NCBI RefSeq assembly: GCF_963576545.1
Contig: NC_083646.1
Location: 16,407,961-16,471,960 of the forward strand
Source of the DNA: Limanda limanda
Lineage: Eukaryota > Chordata > Actinopteri > Pleuronectiformes > Pleuronectidae
Direction of reading: 5' to 3'
DNA: 64,000 nt
Shown: positions 1 through 13,758 of the stretch, one piece after another
Layout of the letters: every line of letters begins with the position of its first letter
Numbering within the stretch: the stretch's first letter is position 1
Notes under the pieces: generated by a model
The model's input: only the letters and a program-made list of their open reading frames with translations
The model's database searches: none
Told to the model about the DNA's origin: nothing
Program-made: the position numbers and the translations under genes

Positions 1-66
1 CCAGCACGATGGTGAAAATGACCAACAGAGCGGCCACCACACTCAGGATGGTGGTCAGCAGAAAGT
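1..66 (-). CDS. cdcp1: cdcp1 transmembrane exon, truncated by window edge
   Basis: After the acceptor TTTCTAG the exon reads FLLTTILSVVAALLVIFTIVL, an uncharged segment of about 21 residues that is clearly membrane-spanning. It continues past base 1, where the cytoplasmic tail would follow. Confidence 0.88.
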
Positions 67-3000
67 CTAGAAACAGATCAAATCTTTCATAAATACTTTG
101 TGCCACAGATTACACACCAAGTACACAGACATAGCAGCACAATCTTTGGAGTAAAAGTGTCCGTGATCAAAATCTCCCCATTTAGTGTGATTTCGAGCAG
201 TAGATTTAGTTTGAATGTATCAGTCTCTCAGAACATTTGACGATGAAATAAAAGCATTTTACAGATGAGTAAATTAAAGAGATTTTGCCACCAGATCCAA
301 TACCACATCTTTTTGGAATATATTTCATGGTGAAAGTAGCACAAGTCGAACAGTGACATGTACTGTATGCAAGACTTCAGTTTCGAGATATTTCAAAGAA
401 ACCAATTCCGAGATTTATTCTTTTCCATTTTCAGTTCTGACTGTCAAACTGAATAATAAAATAAGTTAAATGACTGTAGTTCATTCTCTGTATATAAATA
501 GGAGTCATTATTATTTTTAAAAAACACCTGTATCAGATCGGTACTTGTTACTGTGCAATACGCAAAGTTCATATATTTGAATCGCTATCAGGAAGGTAAT
601 GACAACATAGGAAAATCTCATGTAAATTAATGTCCAAATATAAAAAAAAGAAAGTTAGAGTTGATGTATAATAAATAGGGCTGGGCAAGTTAACTCGTTT
701 TAATCGAGTTAACTCAAGTAATGAGTTAACTCGATTGTTTATCCGCCAATTATTTTCTTTTTTCCTGTTCTGCAGCATTATTTTCTTTTTTCCTGTTCTG
801 CAGCAGTCAGCAACAGACTTTCACAAAATAAAAGCCTGACTTTCACAATAAAACAATAAATAATCAAACCTGAGTGAATGCGAGATAAAATAATTAATCG
901 AGTTAACTCATCACTTGACTCGAGTTAACTCCATTGAAACGAGTTAACTTGCCCAGCCCTAATAATAAACAACCCTGAAACGTCTCCTCTTACTCTTGCT
1001 CTCCTGAAGCGTGATCTTGGTGATGACGCTGAATTGCCTTCTCTCTGGCATGCAGTTGGACATGTTGAGGTAGAATCTCTCTGACACTGTGATCTCCTGC
1101 TCAGCCTCTTCATCCTCCCGGCGGCTGTAGTCCTCCTCCCGGCGGCCGACCCTCTGCACCCTGATCTTGGTGTGGCGGCTGCTGCACTTGGGCTGGCTGA
1201 CGTTGGCAAACATCAGGTGCGCCTCCATCTTCGGTGGCACGGAGACGATCCAAGAGACGGTGGCGTAAGGTTTCATTCCCTCCGGCCAACCGGGAGTGGC
1301 CAAGAGGACGGCGGCGTTTTTCTTTGAAGATACAGTGAAGATGTACGTTTCTGAAAATGAGTTAGAAAGAAAGAATATTTAATATAATAGAAAAGTTTAA
1401 ATCTATTGAATTGAACTGAGGCTGTTAAATTACCCGATATCTCCTCTTTAAAACAGGCGTCCAGCACGTTCTTGTAACAGGTCCTCAGTGCGTGCCTCCC
1501 CGTGTTGGACGCGGTGACGGACATGTTGGTGTGGATCTGGATCTTCTGTATCGTTCCCTGAGGACAGAAGTGTCCGATGCTTGTGCCGTCGTCTTCGGAC
1601 ACTTTGATGATGAGGCTGTCGTTGCACAGCTGCCCAGGTAGGGACTGTCTGAGGGGTCCGGCGGGGGAGGTCAGCTCCACGGTGCCGTGCGTGGGGGGGC
1701 GGAGATGCCAGGTCACGCTGCTCACAGGGGCCGGGAGGCAGCCCGGCAGCACGGGCAGCGAGAGGCGCACCGGAGTCTTTGGACAGTCTCGGGGGTCACG
1801 ACACTCTGACAGGAAAATAACAGAATTTTAAATAGAGGACAAGAGGTTATAAATAAACAGAAATTCAAATGTTCTTTAATAACTACTCTGTGTAAACCAT
1901 AGACTTCATATATACATGGACGACATGATAGCCCCTCAAAAGTGATGCCAAAGCCTTCTGGTAGCTGGCTGCAGTATAGGTCATAAATCCCGCCTCCTCC
2001 ATGATAATGGTGGGAGACGGACTAAACTAAAAAAGTCAAAGTTAAAAGTGTAATTTCTCTTCAAGGTTTTGGCTGAAGTGCCTCTCCTTGGAAATGCAAA
2101 AAACTGCCAGTGCAGGGAGATTGGGGCTGATACGGTTTAGCTTCAGCATAGATTTGAAAATGAGCGCGGCTCTCCCGATTCGCTGGTGGCTGCCCATCAT
2201 TGATTAGATTTTGTTAACCTTTTTAAATGTATGTAAATGCGATGATACAGAAACCAAACAAATGGTTGACTCTCCATCAATATGGCCGAACAAGGTACAA
2301 GACGGTTTGAAACACCAGGTGGTGCTATGAGCCGTGTTCGAGCTGTAAATGTAGATGTTTTATTTATAGATTTGGTAATCAACTTTAAAACTTAAATCCT
2401 GCATTCATGTACTTCATCGAAGGACAGTCACATAATTTAGTTCACAGCTCAAAAAACACTTAATTTTTCTCATATATGGTATCTCTCATTTTAGGTTCTT
2501 ATCACTCTGATGTTTTGAATAATTTGAAAATCACACTTTTTAAAGTCATTTTGATACCATACAAATAGATGTAGAATAGAATTACATCTTTATGATGAAC
2601 CATTTATCACAGTATAGATAATTTTAAAAATGTATTTTCTATTTCCAGGGAATCCCCTGTTTGACCCTCATATCTGGACTTACCAATAACTTTCATGGCG
2701 GTGACCTCTACGTCCTCGGGGGTGCAGTCCAGGAACGACAGGTCACTGTTTGAATTGACCGTGATGTTCTCAGTGGTCACAGAGTTGATCTTCATCTCAC
2801 AGGCAGAAGTCGGACTCAGCTTCCTGATGTAAAGAAAGAGCCCCCCCGCTTTGCTCAGGTCCACTTTGCACAACACTACAGAGAAAAACAGCACAGAAGA
2901 GATGTGAGAAATCATTAGTCATCGCATCAACATCGATCTGGAATTTGTAATTTTTGATCTGACAGATATGAGCAGGACGGGACTCCCCCGATCACCGAAG

Positions 3001-6000
3001 GAAGTGAAGCCCGGGGATGTGCCGCCATCACCGTCAATCAATCATGACTCAGCACTAGTGAAGCAATCTAAGAGCTCCCCTAAGACCACCCGATTACTCA
3101 GATACAGATCATGAGGCCCACTCCCTACGTCAGTGCTCATCATGTGTCTAAGACAAAAAGGGTAAAAACGCTGTAACACCCCTGACTAACCAAACAGCAG
3201 CTGTGTTGCAACACGATCGGAAAACAGGAAAAAAGGATTCCTGCTACGACACGCAGAGGAGACATCATTCACGGTAAAACCTCCACCTACACAGAGCAAC
3301 CCTGTGCTACTCAAGGTCAGCTAGAGACAAAACTTCATTTATAAACTAGGAAATCAAACAAACATTTTCTGTCACGATTCCAGCATTTAGCTTTAACAAA
3401 GTAGAGATTTACTTCCTTTTCTTTATTCCAAGTCTTTATGAATTAAATAATCTGGCACTGACCAGACTAACTCATAGAATTTAAGATTAAACACCAAGCT
3501 ACAGTAGCTTGTCAATATGACTGCTTTCAGATTTGCACCCAACTCCCGGCAGTTTCCCGAAATCTTCCAGACTTTCTTGGTGTGAAAGGCAAACTCTGAA
3601 AGATGTCCCCACATATTCTGGAGTTTGAAAACTGCTTAAGTTTGACCGAGCAAAGTGGTGTGAACTAATACTAGAAGTACAGCACTGAAGGTACAATAAC
3701 ACTTCAAAGCAGCAATATTTGATCATTATGCGACACCACCAGCTAAAAAATAAGTTGAAAGCCCAGTTTAAGCAGTGGGCACAACACTGACATATTATCA
3801 CCTCATATAGTTGATATCTCAACCTCACTAGCATATGCATCTAGCGTCAAGTCCAAAAATGAATCTTCTTTTAGCTCCTGGTCTCAACCAACTCCTACGA
3901 GGTTTATCTGTTTCTTTAGCAGCTAACTGTGTCTGTTTGGTGCCGAGCAGATCGTGTATGATGGCTTTGTAAATGTTAATTGATCTTTTTGGGGGGGGGG
4001 TTGTTTAGTTTGGATGCATCGGTCTGCTGTGGCTGGTAAGAGACCGTACTCAAAAGAGTTTACAGGGTTAAGAGTTTAGAATTTAACATTAAGTTTCAAT
4101 TGAAGGATTTTTTGACCCTTCAAATCATTTTATGATTATTCTGTCAGTTTTAACGTTCCAGAATGTCTATAAGGAAAACTCGTCAACCCAAACATCTGGA
4201 TATTTCTCCGGCTCAGCTCGATCTGATCACTGTAGCAAACCATGTCAAAGGGCCAACACTTACAAGGTTATAACAAAACCACCCATGATCCCAAAGCTAA
4301 ACAACACAGTAAACTACAGATGAAGTACACACCTAATGATCTTGCACTTGCACTTGAAGTGGACACCTGGACTTGTAGGCTGAGTCCAGGAGAATCAGCT
4401 CGTCTTCTTTCCATCTCACAGTTCCTCAGCGTCATGGAGAAGTTCCCCCACCTCTGCTCGAGCTTCGGATCCGTCACACTCTGCACCAGCGCTGCTCTCC
4501 CTTTGCTGTGGTACTCCACGGCCGTCTCCTTCTTCAGACATCTGGGCTGTGTGAGGTTAAAGAACCTTACGGCCGTCTTGTGTTTCATGTCCGGAACGTG
4601 AAAGTACCACTCCATCAAATCGTCGTCAGGGAAGCTGTCCGGGTAGTTTGGAGAGAGCAGCACGGAGGACGAGGTCCCCTTTGGTAACGTCAGCGTGATT
4701 TTGGCAAGGGCTGGGAGAGAGAAACGAGGAAATTAAACCGTCAAATAAAACAATTGAAAGACCCACAGGAGAAGTTATTTTTAAACCAACTCACATTTGA
4801 TTTCCTCCCCGACGGACACTTCAAACTGGCCGTTTTGCAGCTTCTGCCCTCCTGGGACCTCCAGAGAAAAGCTGCCCAGACTCAGTATCTGAGCGCTGCT
4901 GATAGCGCCGACTCTGCAGTATTTCCCTACGGCCACACTCCCTGTAGACTGCAGGGCCTGGAGGGTGTAGCTGTGTCTGTCCGCACAGCTCTCGGACGGA
5001 TTAATCTGTTTCAGACCTGTGCCGCTGAAGTCTATTTTGAACGCTTTTGGTGCCGCTGCCTTCAGGTTCCAAGTGAACTTGCGGTTAAAATCCAGCAGAG
5101 GAAGGGAGCCGGAGTCAGACTGGATGATGTGGCCAGTGCATGAATTTGTAGTACATTCTGAAGAAAGAATTTCCTGTTAGAGTAAATACATCCAGCAAGA
5201 CACCTTTTACATTCCTTCAGAGAGACGTCAGCGCTCTTACCTATACTGCGGCTAATTTCGACCTTGAAAGCATCTTGAGGTCGGGGGCACTCGAACTCCA
5301 CTGACCCAGGAGAGTTTGCATTTAACAGCAGAGATGCATCACATCTCCGGGAGAGACCTGCCCCTGTGCACACCTTACAACCTTTGACCTGGGTGCTGGT
5401 GATGTTGAAGGTGGTGCCTCTGTCAGGGGTGATGGTCAGTTTTTGGACCCCTGGAGAAAAGACATTTGATTGACATAAATAAGTGATTAAAACCGTAGAT
5501 GTCCGTCCCTGAATAAAGTTAGGAGACGTCACAATAAAATCATCACTTTGGTCCGACAGAAAACCAGATAAAGATATATTTACTCTACCTCCGCCAAGCA
5601 GGTTTTCATCTGTTTGTTTTTCAGCAGGATTACATGAAACTTGGTGGAAAGATGTGATTTGGGTCAGGGATGAACCACATTTTTGTGCGGATCTTGGATT
5701 TTTTTCAACTTCTCTAACATTTATCTAGGCTTTTTGACATTTTCACCAATTTCCTTGGGAACAACTCAGTCTAGATGAAAGAAACCTGGCAGGTAAAGGG
5801 TATAAGCTGTCAGATGTGGGGCAGCTTGACTGAATCTAAGGACACTGCTAGGCTCTGGCTGAGGTACGTGCTCTACTGAGTGACTAAACCTGCTGAAAGA
5901 CGGGCTGGACAGTTTGGCTCCGCTCCTTCTGTGACTAACCAGACCCGTGCTGAGCAAACAGAGACATGTTAGCACACTACAGCTGCTAATGCTGCTGCCT

Positions 6001-6492
6001 GAATCAACCGCCATGTCCTGCTTCCCTGTGGTCCTTCTATATTCCTCTGTATATATATATGCTCCTGGAGTGGACAACAACCTGCTGGGGAAGGATTGTT
6101 GGGTTTTGTTGATCAAACAAGAGAACACAGACCAGACACTTACAAGAACAACACAAAAACATCTCCTCACAGAAAGGACACTGCTTTGTGTTCATTCTTA
6201 ACCTGATCTTGGCTACTCATTGAACTCAGAAACCACCTCAGCAGGAAACCAGCACAATGACACTAGTTTCTCTTAACACGTTTGACATGTTATCCACGTT
6301 GCCCTCCAGAGTTATCCTTTAATCTGAGGGAGAATCAATTATTGATCAACACCGCTATTGTTCTGAACAGCAGCTTCCACCCTGTATCTGCTTTACTGGT
6401 AAATAATGAAGCTGAGACCTACCTGGTGCAGTGGAGACGATGGCTGGGAGGAGGAGAAGGAGCAGAGCCACTGGGATCGTGGGAGCGGACAT
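1..6492 (-). CDS. cdcp1: CUB domain-containing protein 1, 3' end cut by window edge
   Basis: Type I membrane glycoprotein; in mammals it is a Src-family substrate involved in cell adhesion and migration. Reading the minus strand, coding exons are 6423-6492, 5241-5450, 4795-5157, 4333-4710, 2684-2875, 1434-1805, 994-1350 and 1-66 (cut). They join in one frame to 669 codons, and every intron is in phase 1, the usual pattern for shuffled extracellular modules. Residues 1-23 form a signal peptide. The conserved stretch around LLSPNYPDSFPDDDLMEW (exon 4) and the TPGWPEGMKPYATVSW block (exon 7) match the CUB regions of mammalian CDCP1, and a hydrophobic segment starts near residue 649, close to the human transmembrane position. 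The cytoplasmic tail with its tyrosine sites lies outside the window. All junctions are GT/AG; the least certain is the exon 4 donor at 4332, chosen because phase and spacing to the VDLS motif both fit. Identification is very secure; the a or b paralogue cannot be decided. Confidence 0.95.
676..961. mobile_element. Non-autonomous hAT-like element, 286 bases, intact 8-base target duplication
   Basis: Left end TAGGGCTGGGCAAGTTAACT; the right end at 961 is its inverted copy. The flanks 668-675 and 962-969 are both ATAATAAA, a perfect 8-base duplication, which is the hAT signature. There is no coding capacity. Inside, the palindrome GAGTTAACTC or close variants recurs about six times near the two ends, and a stretch of about 30 bases ending CTGTTCTGCAGCA is tandemly duplicated near 750-805. 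It lies in the cdcp1 intron just after exon 7. Confidence 0.9.
994..1350 (-). CDS. cdcp1: cdcp1 coding exon 7, membrane-proximal CUB region
   Basis: Encodes about residues 529-647, starting TYIFTVSSKK and including TPGWPEGMKPYATVSW, with the spacing of the third CUB-like region of human CDCP1. The donor A|GTAAGA at 993 supplies one base that completes an Asn codon with the next exon. The downstream intron begins 25 bases from the target duplication of a hAT-like element. Confidence 0.9.
1897..2065. repeat. Partial copy of the CATAGACTG-ended repeat family
   Basis: Begins CCATAGACTTCATATATACATGG and continues with the same order of blocks (GACGAC, AAAAGTGATGCCAAAGC, GTAGCTGGCTGCAGTA, GGTCATAA) as the element at 57525. 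The opposite end was not found, so this is a truncated or decayed copy in a cdcp1 intron. Confidence 0.7.
5586..5725 (+). repeat. Fragment of a common teleost interspersed repeat (CCTCCGCCAAG type)
   Basis: Contains CCTCCGCCAAGCAGG, CAGGATTACATGAAACTTGG and TGTGCGGATCTTGG in the order seen in a very widespread fish repeat. A second, poorer copy starts near 27143. It lies in cdcp1 intron 1 and has no coding content. Confidence 0.55.
6423..6492 (-). CDS. cdcp1: cdcp1 coding exon 1, signal peptide
   Basis: Start ATG at 6492-6490. The first 23 codons begin MSAPTIPVAL and continue with a run of leucines, then PAIVSTAP, a classic signal peptide. The exon ends CCAG|GTAGGT and leaves phase 1, which joins in frame to the exon at 5450. 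The start is the first ATG of the exon and lies directly before the hydrophobic stretch. Confidence 0.9.
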
Positions 6493-6666
6493 GCTGCCTC
6501 TCCAACACATAGACTGGTCCCACAGGAAAACTCTACAAGTCTGAGGAACCTGCGGGGAAATCTGCGCACATTGTCAGCGCCTGTTGTCCAGAATGCGCAA
6601 CATGTTCCTGTGGTTCTGTTGCGTAGAGATAAGGCCGCAGGTCGTCGGGACGCAGTCAACGTAACT

Positions 6667-6676
6667 CCACTTCCTA
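6667..6676 (-). promoter_or_regulatory. ETS-like site upstream of cdcp1
   Basis: The minus strand reads CTAGGAAGTG, matching the GGAAGT core of ETS factors. It lies between the cdcp1 start codon and the GT tract, in the probable core promoter or leader. This is motif evidence only. Confidence 0.3.
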
Positions 6677-6690
6677 GTTGATGAGTGTGT

Positions 6691-9060
<2,370 letters not shown>

Positions 9061-9063
9061 AAT

Positions 9064-9069
9064 TTTATT
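9064..9069 (-). terminator. Candidate tmem158 polyadenylation signal
   Basis: The minus strand reads AATAAA about 580 bases after the tmem158 stop codon. It is a plausible 3' end, but other signals further on cannot be excluded. Confidence 0.4.
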
Positions 9070-9464
9070 TTTCATTTAAACATGAATAGCCTACAAATAA
9101 GCACAACTGAACTCGACATTAGAAATCTAACAATATAAATCTTGAACCTCAGTCTATGTCAGTCAGAAACAACATCGATGTTTCATAATGTATTAGAAAT
9201 GAAAACTATCACACTTACTCTGAACATGACTATAGGTTGAATATATATTATATATAGTACTGTATGTGACGGCACATATTAGAGTTCGGTTTTCAGTGCA
9301 AAAGTCCTTCACATGGCATAAGGCAAAAACTTTTCTAGAAAGATTAAAAACTATACAAACACAGTTGAAGGAGAAAAAGTTTGCACGGCTGACATAATCT
9401 ATAGGAAGGCCTACAAGGGTATACAAAACACGTTGGTATTGGTCCCAGTATAGATTACTATTGG

Positions 9465-9641
9465 CTAGTGTAATTCTTCATACATTACCTTGGTTGTCCT
9501 AAAGAGGAGGAGGTTTAGTAAAGAATACCCACAAGAAAGCATCTCATCAAAAAAGTTCCCAGAACCCTCCAAAAGTGTGAAGAGCTGAATGGCTACAATT
9601 ATAGTATAGGCAGCACAGGCTATAATCAATAGAAAGATCAT
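9465..9641 (-). CDS. Putative 58-codon downstream ORF in the tmem158 3' UTR
   Basis: A frame that starts MIFLLIIACAAYTIIVAIQL and ends KVMYEELH opens at 9641, five bases after the tmem158 stop codon, and terminates at 9465. It has a strongly hydrophobic first half that could span a membrane, then a short polar tail. It resembles no family I recognise. An open frame of this length can arise by chance, so it is reported only as a candidate for reinitiation or a small peptide. Confidence 0.2.
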   Translation of the reverse strand: MIFLLIIACAAYTIIVAIQLFTLLEGSGNFFDEMLSCGYSLLNLLLFRTTKVMYEELH

Positions 9642-9646
9642 TTCAG

Positions 9647-10348
9647 TTATCTGGGTCTCCTCTGCTCCATGCCGTTGGGCAGAAATCCTGCAATGATGGG
9701 CACCGGCCATATGAGAGCAGCAACACTCCACACGATGATCACCAGAGTCATGAAACAAGCCACAAGTGTCGACTCGATGGGTTTCCTGTTCAGCCTCCAA
9801 CTTTTGTCCCCCTTCAGCTCGTCCAGGCTGAAGTCCACGCAGCAGAAGGCGACCTGGTCCCCGCTCTGCTGGCCCCGGGTCCGGCCCTGGCCGAAGCGCC
9901 GGTACCGGGACATCCCGCAGCCCACGCACAGCCGCAGCTCCTGCTGACCCCCGTTGACCCCGAGGTGCTCCACCACCACGGGCGAGATGGCCCTGTTGAA
10001 GGAGGCGGAGAAGAACGCCCTGCCGTGGGTGTTGGTGGTGTAGAGGAGCACGTCACACTGGAAGCCAAAGCTGCTGTCCCAGCGGGCCACCAGCGAGGTG
10101 GGCAGCAGCCGCTGGACGCTCACGTTGCACGGGGACAGGCTCGGCTGCAGCGGGGCCGAGGACGCGTCGCTCTCCTCCACGCTCCTCTTGGAGAAGCGCA
10201 CGTCCACCTCCAGGTTGGGCAGGAACCTGTTGGAGGAGTTGCTGGGCGGCAGCAGCAGGTCCTCGTCGCTCCAGCCCTGGCATCGCTGCAGGAGACCGGC
10301 CACGGCGGCCAGAGCCAGCAGCAGCAGGGTCCGGGAGGTGTTCAGCAT
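9647..10348 (-). CDS. tmem158: Transmembrane protein 158 (Ras-induced senescence protein 1)
   Basis: Single-exon gene of 233 codons, as in mammals. Residues 1-25 are a signal peptide (MLNTSRTLLLLALAAVAGLL, then QRCQG). The luminal part contains two N-glycosylation sequons (NSS near 37, NVS near 75) and several cysteines. The C-terminal hydrophobic segment TLVACFMTLVIIVWSVAALI, followed by WPVPIIAGFLPNGMEQRR, is nearly identical to mammalian TMEM158. The fish protein stops three residues after MEQRR, so the Ala/Thr-rich tail of the 300-residue human protein is absent. In mammals the gene is induced by oncogenic Ras; its molecular function is not settled. It sits in a GC-rich island that creates long antisense open frames, which are rejected. 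Its position between cdcp1 and lars2 supports the call. Confidence 0.95.
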   Translation of the reverse strand: MLNTSRTLLLLALAAVAGLLQRCQGWSDEDLLLPPSNSSNRFLPNLEVDVRFSKRSVEESDASSAPLQPSLSPCNVSVQRLLPTSLVARWDSSFGFQCDVLLYTTNTHGRAFFSASFNRAISPVVVEHLGVNGGQQELRLCVGCGMSRYRRFGQGRTRGQQSGDQVAFCCVDFSLDELKGDKSWRLNRKPIESTLVACFMTLVIIVWSVAALIWPVPIIAGFLPNGMEQRRPR

Positions 10349-10760
10349 GGCACCGGGAGAGTCTCTCCTCCTCGCATGGTCTCTGAGACGATCCGCGGGC
10401 GACGGAGGTGCTGGGAGACGCCACTCACTCCGGTGGCTTGTGAAAAGCTGCGGCTCCCGATGGAGAGATTCAAAACCCAGCCCGACTGAAAAGGTGGAAA
10501 GCTGGTCACATGCATGCGCGCGTCCCAGCCCCCCTCCCGCTGCAGGCTCTCCTCCCGACTTGGTCTCCCAATAAATAAATGTGGCGTGGTGTGGCTTTTC
10601 CAGGAGAGAGGCAGGCGGAGCAGCTCCGTGCGCAGAGCCTCTTCATCCCACAGCTCCCAGCTCCTCTGTCTCTCCAGGTGTGAGCTGAGCTCCGAACACA
10701 TGGGCGGTGAGGAGAGACCCTCCAGTGCGCATGCAGGGACACAAGAGCCTCGCATACAGT
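10349..10760 (-). promoter_or_regulatory. tmem158 leader and CpG-rich promoter region
   Basis: GC- and CpG-rich sequence immediately upstream of the tmem158 ATG, continuous with the island over the coding region. The minus strand contains a TATTTATT stretch near 10571-10580 that could act as a TATA-like element. The transcription start is not resolvable from sequence. Confidence 0.5.
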
Positions 10761-11559
10761 AGAGTAGGCTATACCTCCTTCATTCAACAATCCAAGTTAA
10801 AAAAAAAATCCTCCTCCATGTCTGTCTGATTAGATCCGCAGGCTGAGCTCTCATCTGTCTCCCAGGATGAGACATGTGGCAGAAGCACTGCACTATCCAG
10901 GTCAACCTGTGGCACCAACATGACATAGATCAATAATTCATAATGTCAGACCCATCAGTCCAGACATTAAAGAGAAAGCCTCCCAAGATTTATTCTTTAA
11001 ATGACAGTTTTTACAAAAACTATGAACCATGAATGCTGCTTTAAAACCTTCTGTGAACGGCCATCTATAAATATCCGTCAGGGAAACTGTGAAACTTATT
11101 GATTTTATCTATTTAGTTTGATTAAAGAAGTCAAAGTCAATGGTGCCAATAACCGATATACTGACCATTAGAACTATACTAGCATTGATCAATAATTGAA
11201 TAACTCTGGAAGGCAACATGGACATGGCTTGCTGCAGGAGTTTGCACAGATATTCAATGTTTTAAGATGATAGTTTTTATCTGCACCGGGAAAATATCAA
11301 AAAGAGATATGTGTAATAATACATGCACAGACACAGACAAAGGAACTTTGCTCATGGAAAGAACAACAACATAAATGACAAGTAAAAACTATATACAGAC
11401 AGGCAACAATTGGTGAGATAACGCAGAGATCAAAAATAAAACTAACAAAATTGGCCGAACAACTTTTCTCCAGATGATGACATGTCCGAGTGTCCTGAAA
11501 CCAGTGCAGAGGTATTTTTTTCTAGATGGTATTTTAAAATCCTCTCAGGCAGGGGTTCT

Positions 11560-12210
11560 CACAGATGATGGTCCACAACAGCAGAACACCAAGTCAGGTT
11601 CCATTCCTGTCTGCCAAGAAACTAAAATGTGAGGCTGCACTGGACACATTCCGGCATGAAAACGGGGCAGTTGAAGACTCGGAAACAGATTTCGTCTGAG
11701 GCTGCAGATGGTGGAGTCAGTATTTGGCGAGAAAAGAAACCATAGACCCAACCTGCCTTTTGTCAGCAGTCGAGACTGGTGGTGATGCTTGTGGTGGTGC
11801 TGATCTATGAGTGACTGGAGATGAGTTCTCTTGGCATATTTTAGGTGCCGAAATACCAACCGATCATTTTCCAAACACCACAGACTATCTGAGTATTGTT
11901 GCTGAACATGTCCGTGTCTTTTAACCATGTTCTTATGGATACTTCCAGCAGGATAATGTTAATAACTTCTCAAACTGGTTTCATGAGGCCTCCGCCAGAA
12001 ACCAGATCAGATTCCACTTTGAGATGTGGTAGAACAGGATATTAGCAGCACGAATGTGTCATCTGATAAATCTGCCGAAATGATGTGATGGAACAAGGGC
12101 CAATGTGGAGCAGGAAATCAGAGAAATGTTGTTGTAACTCAGATATGAAGAAGTGAAGCAAAGAAGGGTCTTACACACGAGTAGTACGTGTTCCTAATGA
12201 AGTGCTCAGG
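11560..12210 (+). pseudogene. Decayed Tc1-like transposase
   Basis: DNA blocks in the right order for a widespread fish Tc1-like transposase: a CATTCCTGTCTGCCAAGAAAC block, GTCAGTATTTGGCG, a GACTGGTGGTGATG block, CTGAGTATTGTTGCTGA, ACTTCCAGCAGGATAATG, TCTCAAACTGGTTTC, and the end GTGTTCCTAATGAAGTG. The frame is broken by many small indels and stops, and the N-terminal third and left inverted repeat are missing. The 127-codon minus-strand open frame across it is an antisense artefact. It is dead and not mobile. Confidence 0.75.
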
Positions 12211-13758
12211 GACTGCATTTTAATATTTGGAGCTCTGGTGACTGTGACGGCCACTAAGCCGAGAAACACGGTGGGATTTCCGGTGACAGAGAGTAACCAA
12301 CGACGTTGCACCAATAAATTAGACTGTTGTTTCATCAGAGCGACTGAGCTAAAAGATAAGAAGTTAATCTGTTCGCCATGCAGGAAAGATTAACTCCCGA
12401 ACCTCTATCTAATCAGAGAACATTCACCGAGTCGAGCACAAACCACGGCCACTGAATAATCAGTCCCGCTCAGCAACGAGGACTTAAAAACGCATTGCTC
12501 ATAAGCGAAGCAGCAGGTGGGATGAGGTAAAGGCAAAAATCCAAACCAATGCTCTTATGTGTATGAAAATGATGTAAAATTTAAGACAGGAGGGTAAAAA
12601 TGCAACGCTTTGGAAAAATAAAGTGAAATTGTGGTCCATTGAGAGAATTTCCCTTCATTCAGCAGCAAAACAATTATATCAAGAACCTGGTTTTGTCACA
12701 CTTTCAGTTTTTCTTTGCTCAATCTGTACAAACGTAAGAGTGCAAGGACACAGTTCAAACTAAATACTTCCATTGAAAAATCCATCTCGTCTCTAATGTA
12801 TCTTTTCTCCTCAGTCATAAAATCAACTGCTATGAATGTTCGACCAGATACTAAACAAGAAAGAAAAGACTGTGTGAGGTTTGTGTTTGAGCGGTTATTC
12901 TGAAACACAACTCAGCACCCTCAGGGTTCAAATCCAAAAGTTCACATTGCTATATTTACAGTTGAGTTTTTCTCCCGGTGTAGCAGCTTCTCACAGACAC
13001 AGCTTTTCCAGTTGGGATCAGCAGCCGCATCAATTTCTCTCTCTGAGTGTTTTAGCATCAGGTTTGGTCTCAGTCGTTTAAACAGCAACATCACAAGCCG
13101 CCTGTTGCAGATGTTGAAAAGTTATACCTTGTAAGTTTCTATATATGAAAACACCACAGAGAGTCATACCATCCATGACCCATTTGCTTTATTTATTCAT
13201 CTGTTGTCTGCTCTGAGAGCTGTGTGTAAGTTGGTGGTTGTTGCTCTCGGCCATGTTGTTGTGTGCTCAGGGGCAGCCAGACACATCAATAAACATGTGC
13301 CTCTGCTGTGGTGGAGCAGCAGGGGGTTTGTACACAGCAGCATGTGTCACCTGGCTGCTGTATCTGCTGCCGAAGAGGACACAGTCACTCCCACCCCCCC
13401 GCCTATTTGTTTTTTGGATCCCGCGCTTTTATCACAAACAGAAAATCTGATCAGAACTACAGCTGGGGACACAACCGCAGCTAATCTCAATTTTTCTAAT
13501 AAAAGTTTGAACATAGGGACTATAGAGGCTGAACATCTGTTCGGTTTTTGGCGAGGAGCCTTTTTCGAGCTGAGGTCACATGTGAGCTGTGGTTGGCCCA
13601 AATCTCGCTGAGCCCAGAGGACACGCTGTGTCCTACAGGAGACATGAATGCATCTGAGAGTTGACCTGCATAGATTGTGATGATAGAGACATAAGAGGCT
13701 GACCCTCCTCACCTTGATAGGGCTGTCTTTGGTGCAGATGTGGACAAAGAGGTGCTTC

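Noticed and set aside
9965..10574. Long plus-strand open frames across tmem158
   Set aside because: Antisense to a securely identified gene in GC-rich sequence, where stops are rare by composition.
11545..11928. 127-codon minus-strand frame
   Set aside because: It lies opposite a decayed Tc1-like transposase, whose plus-strand blocks explain the sequence.
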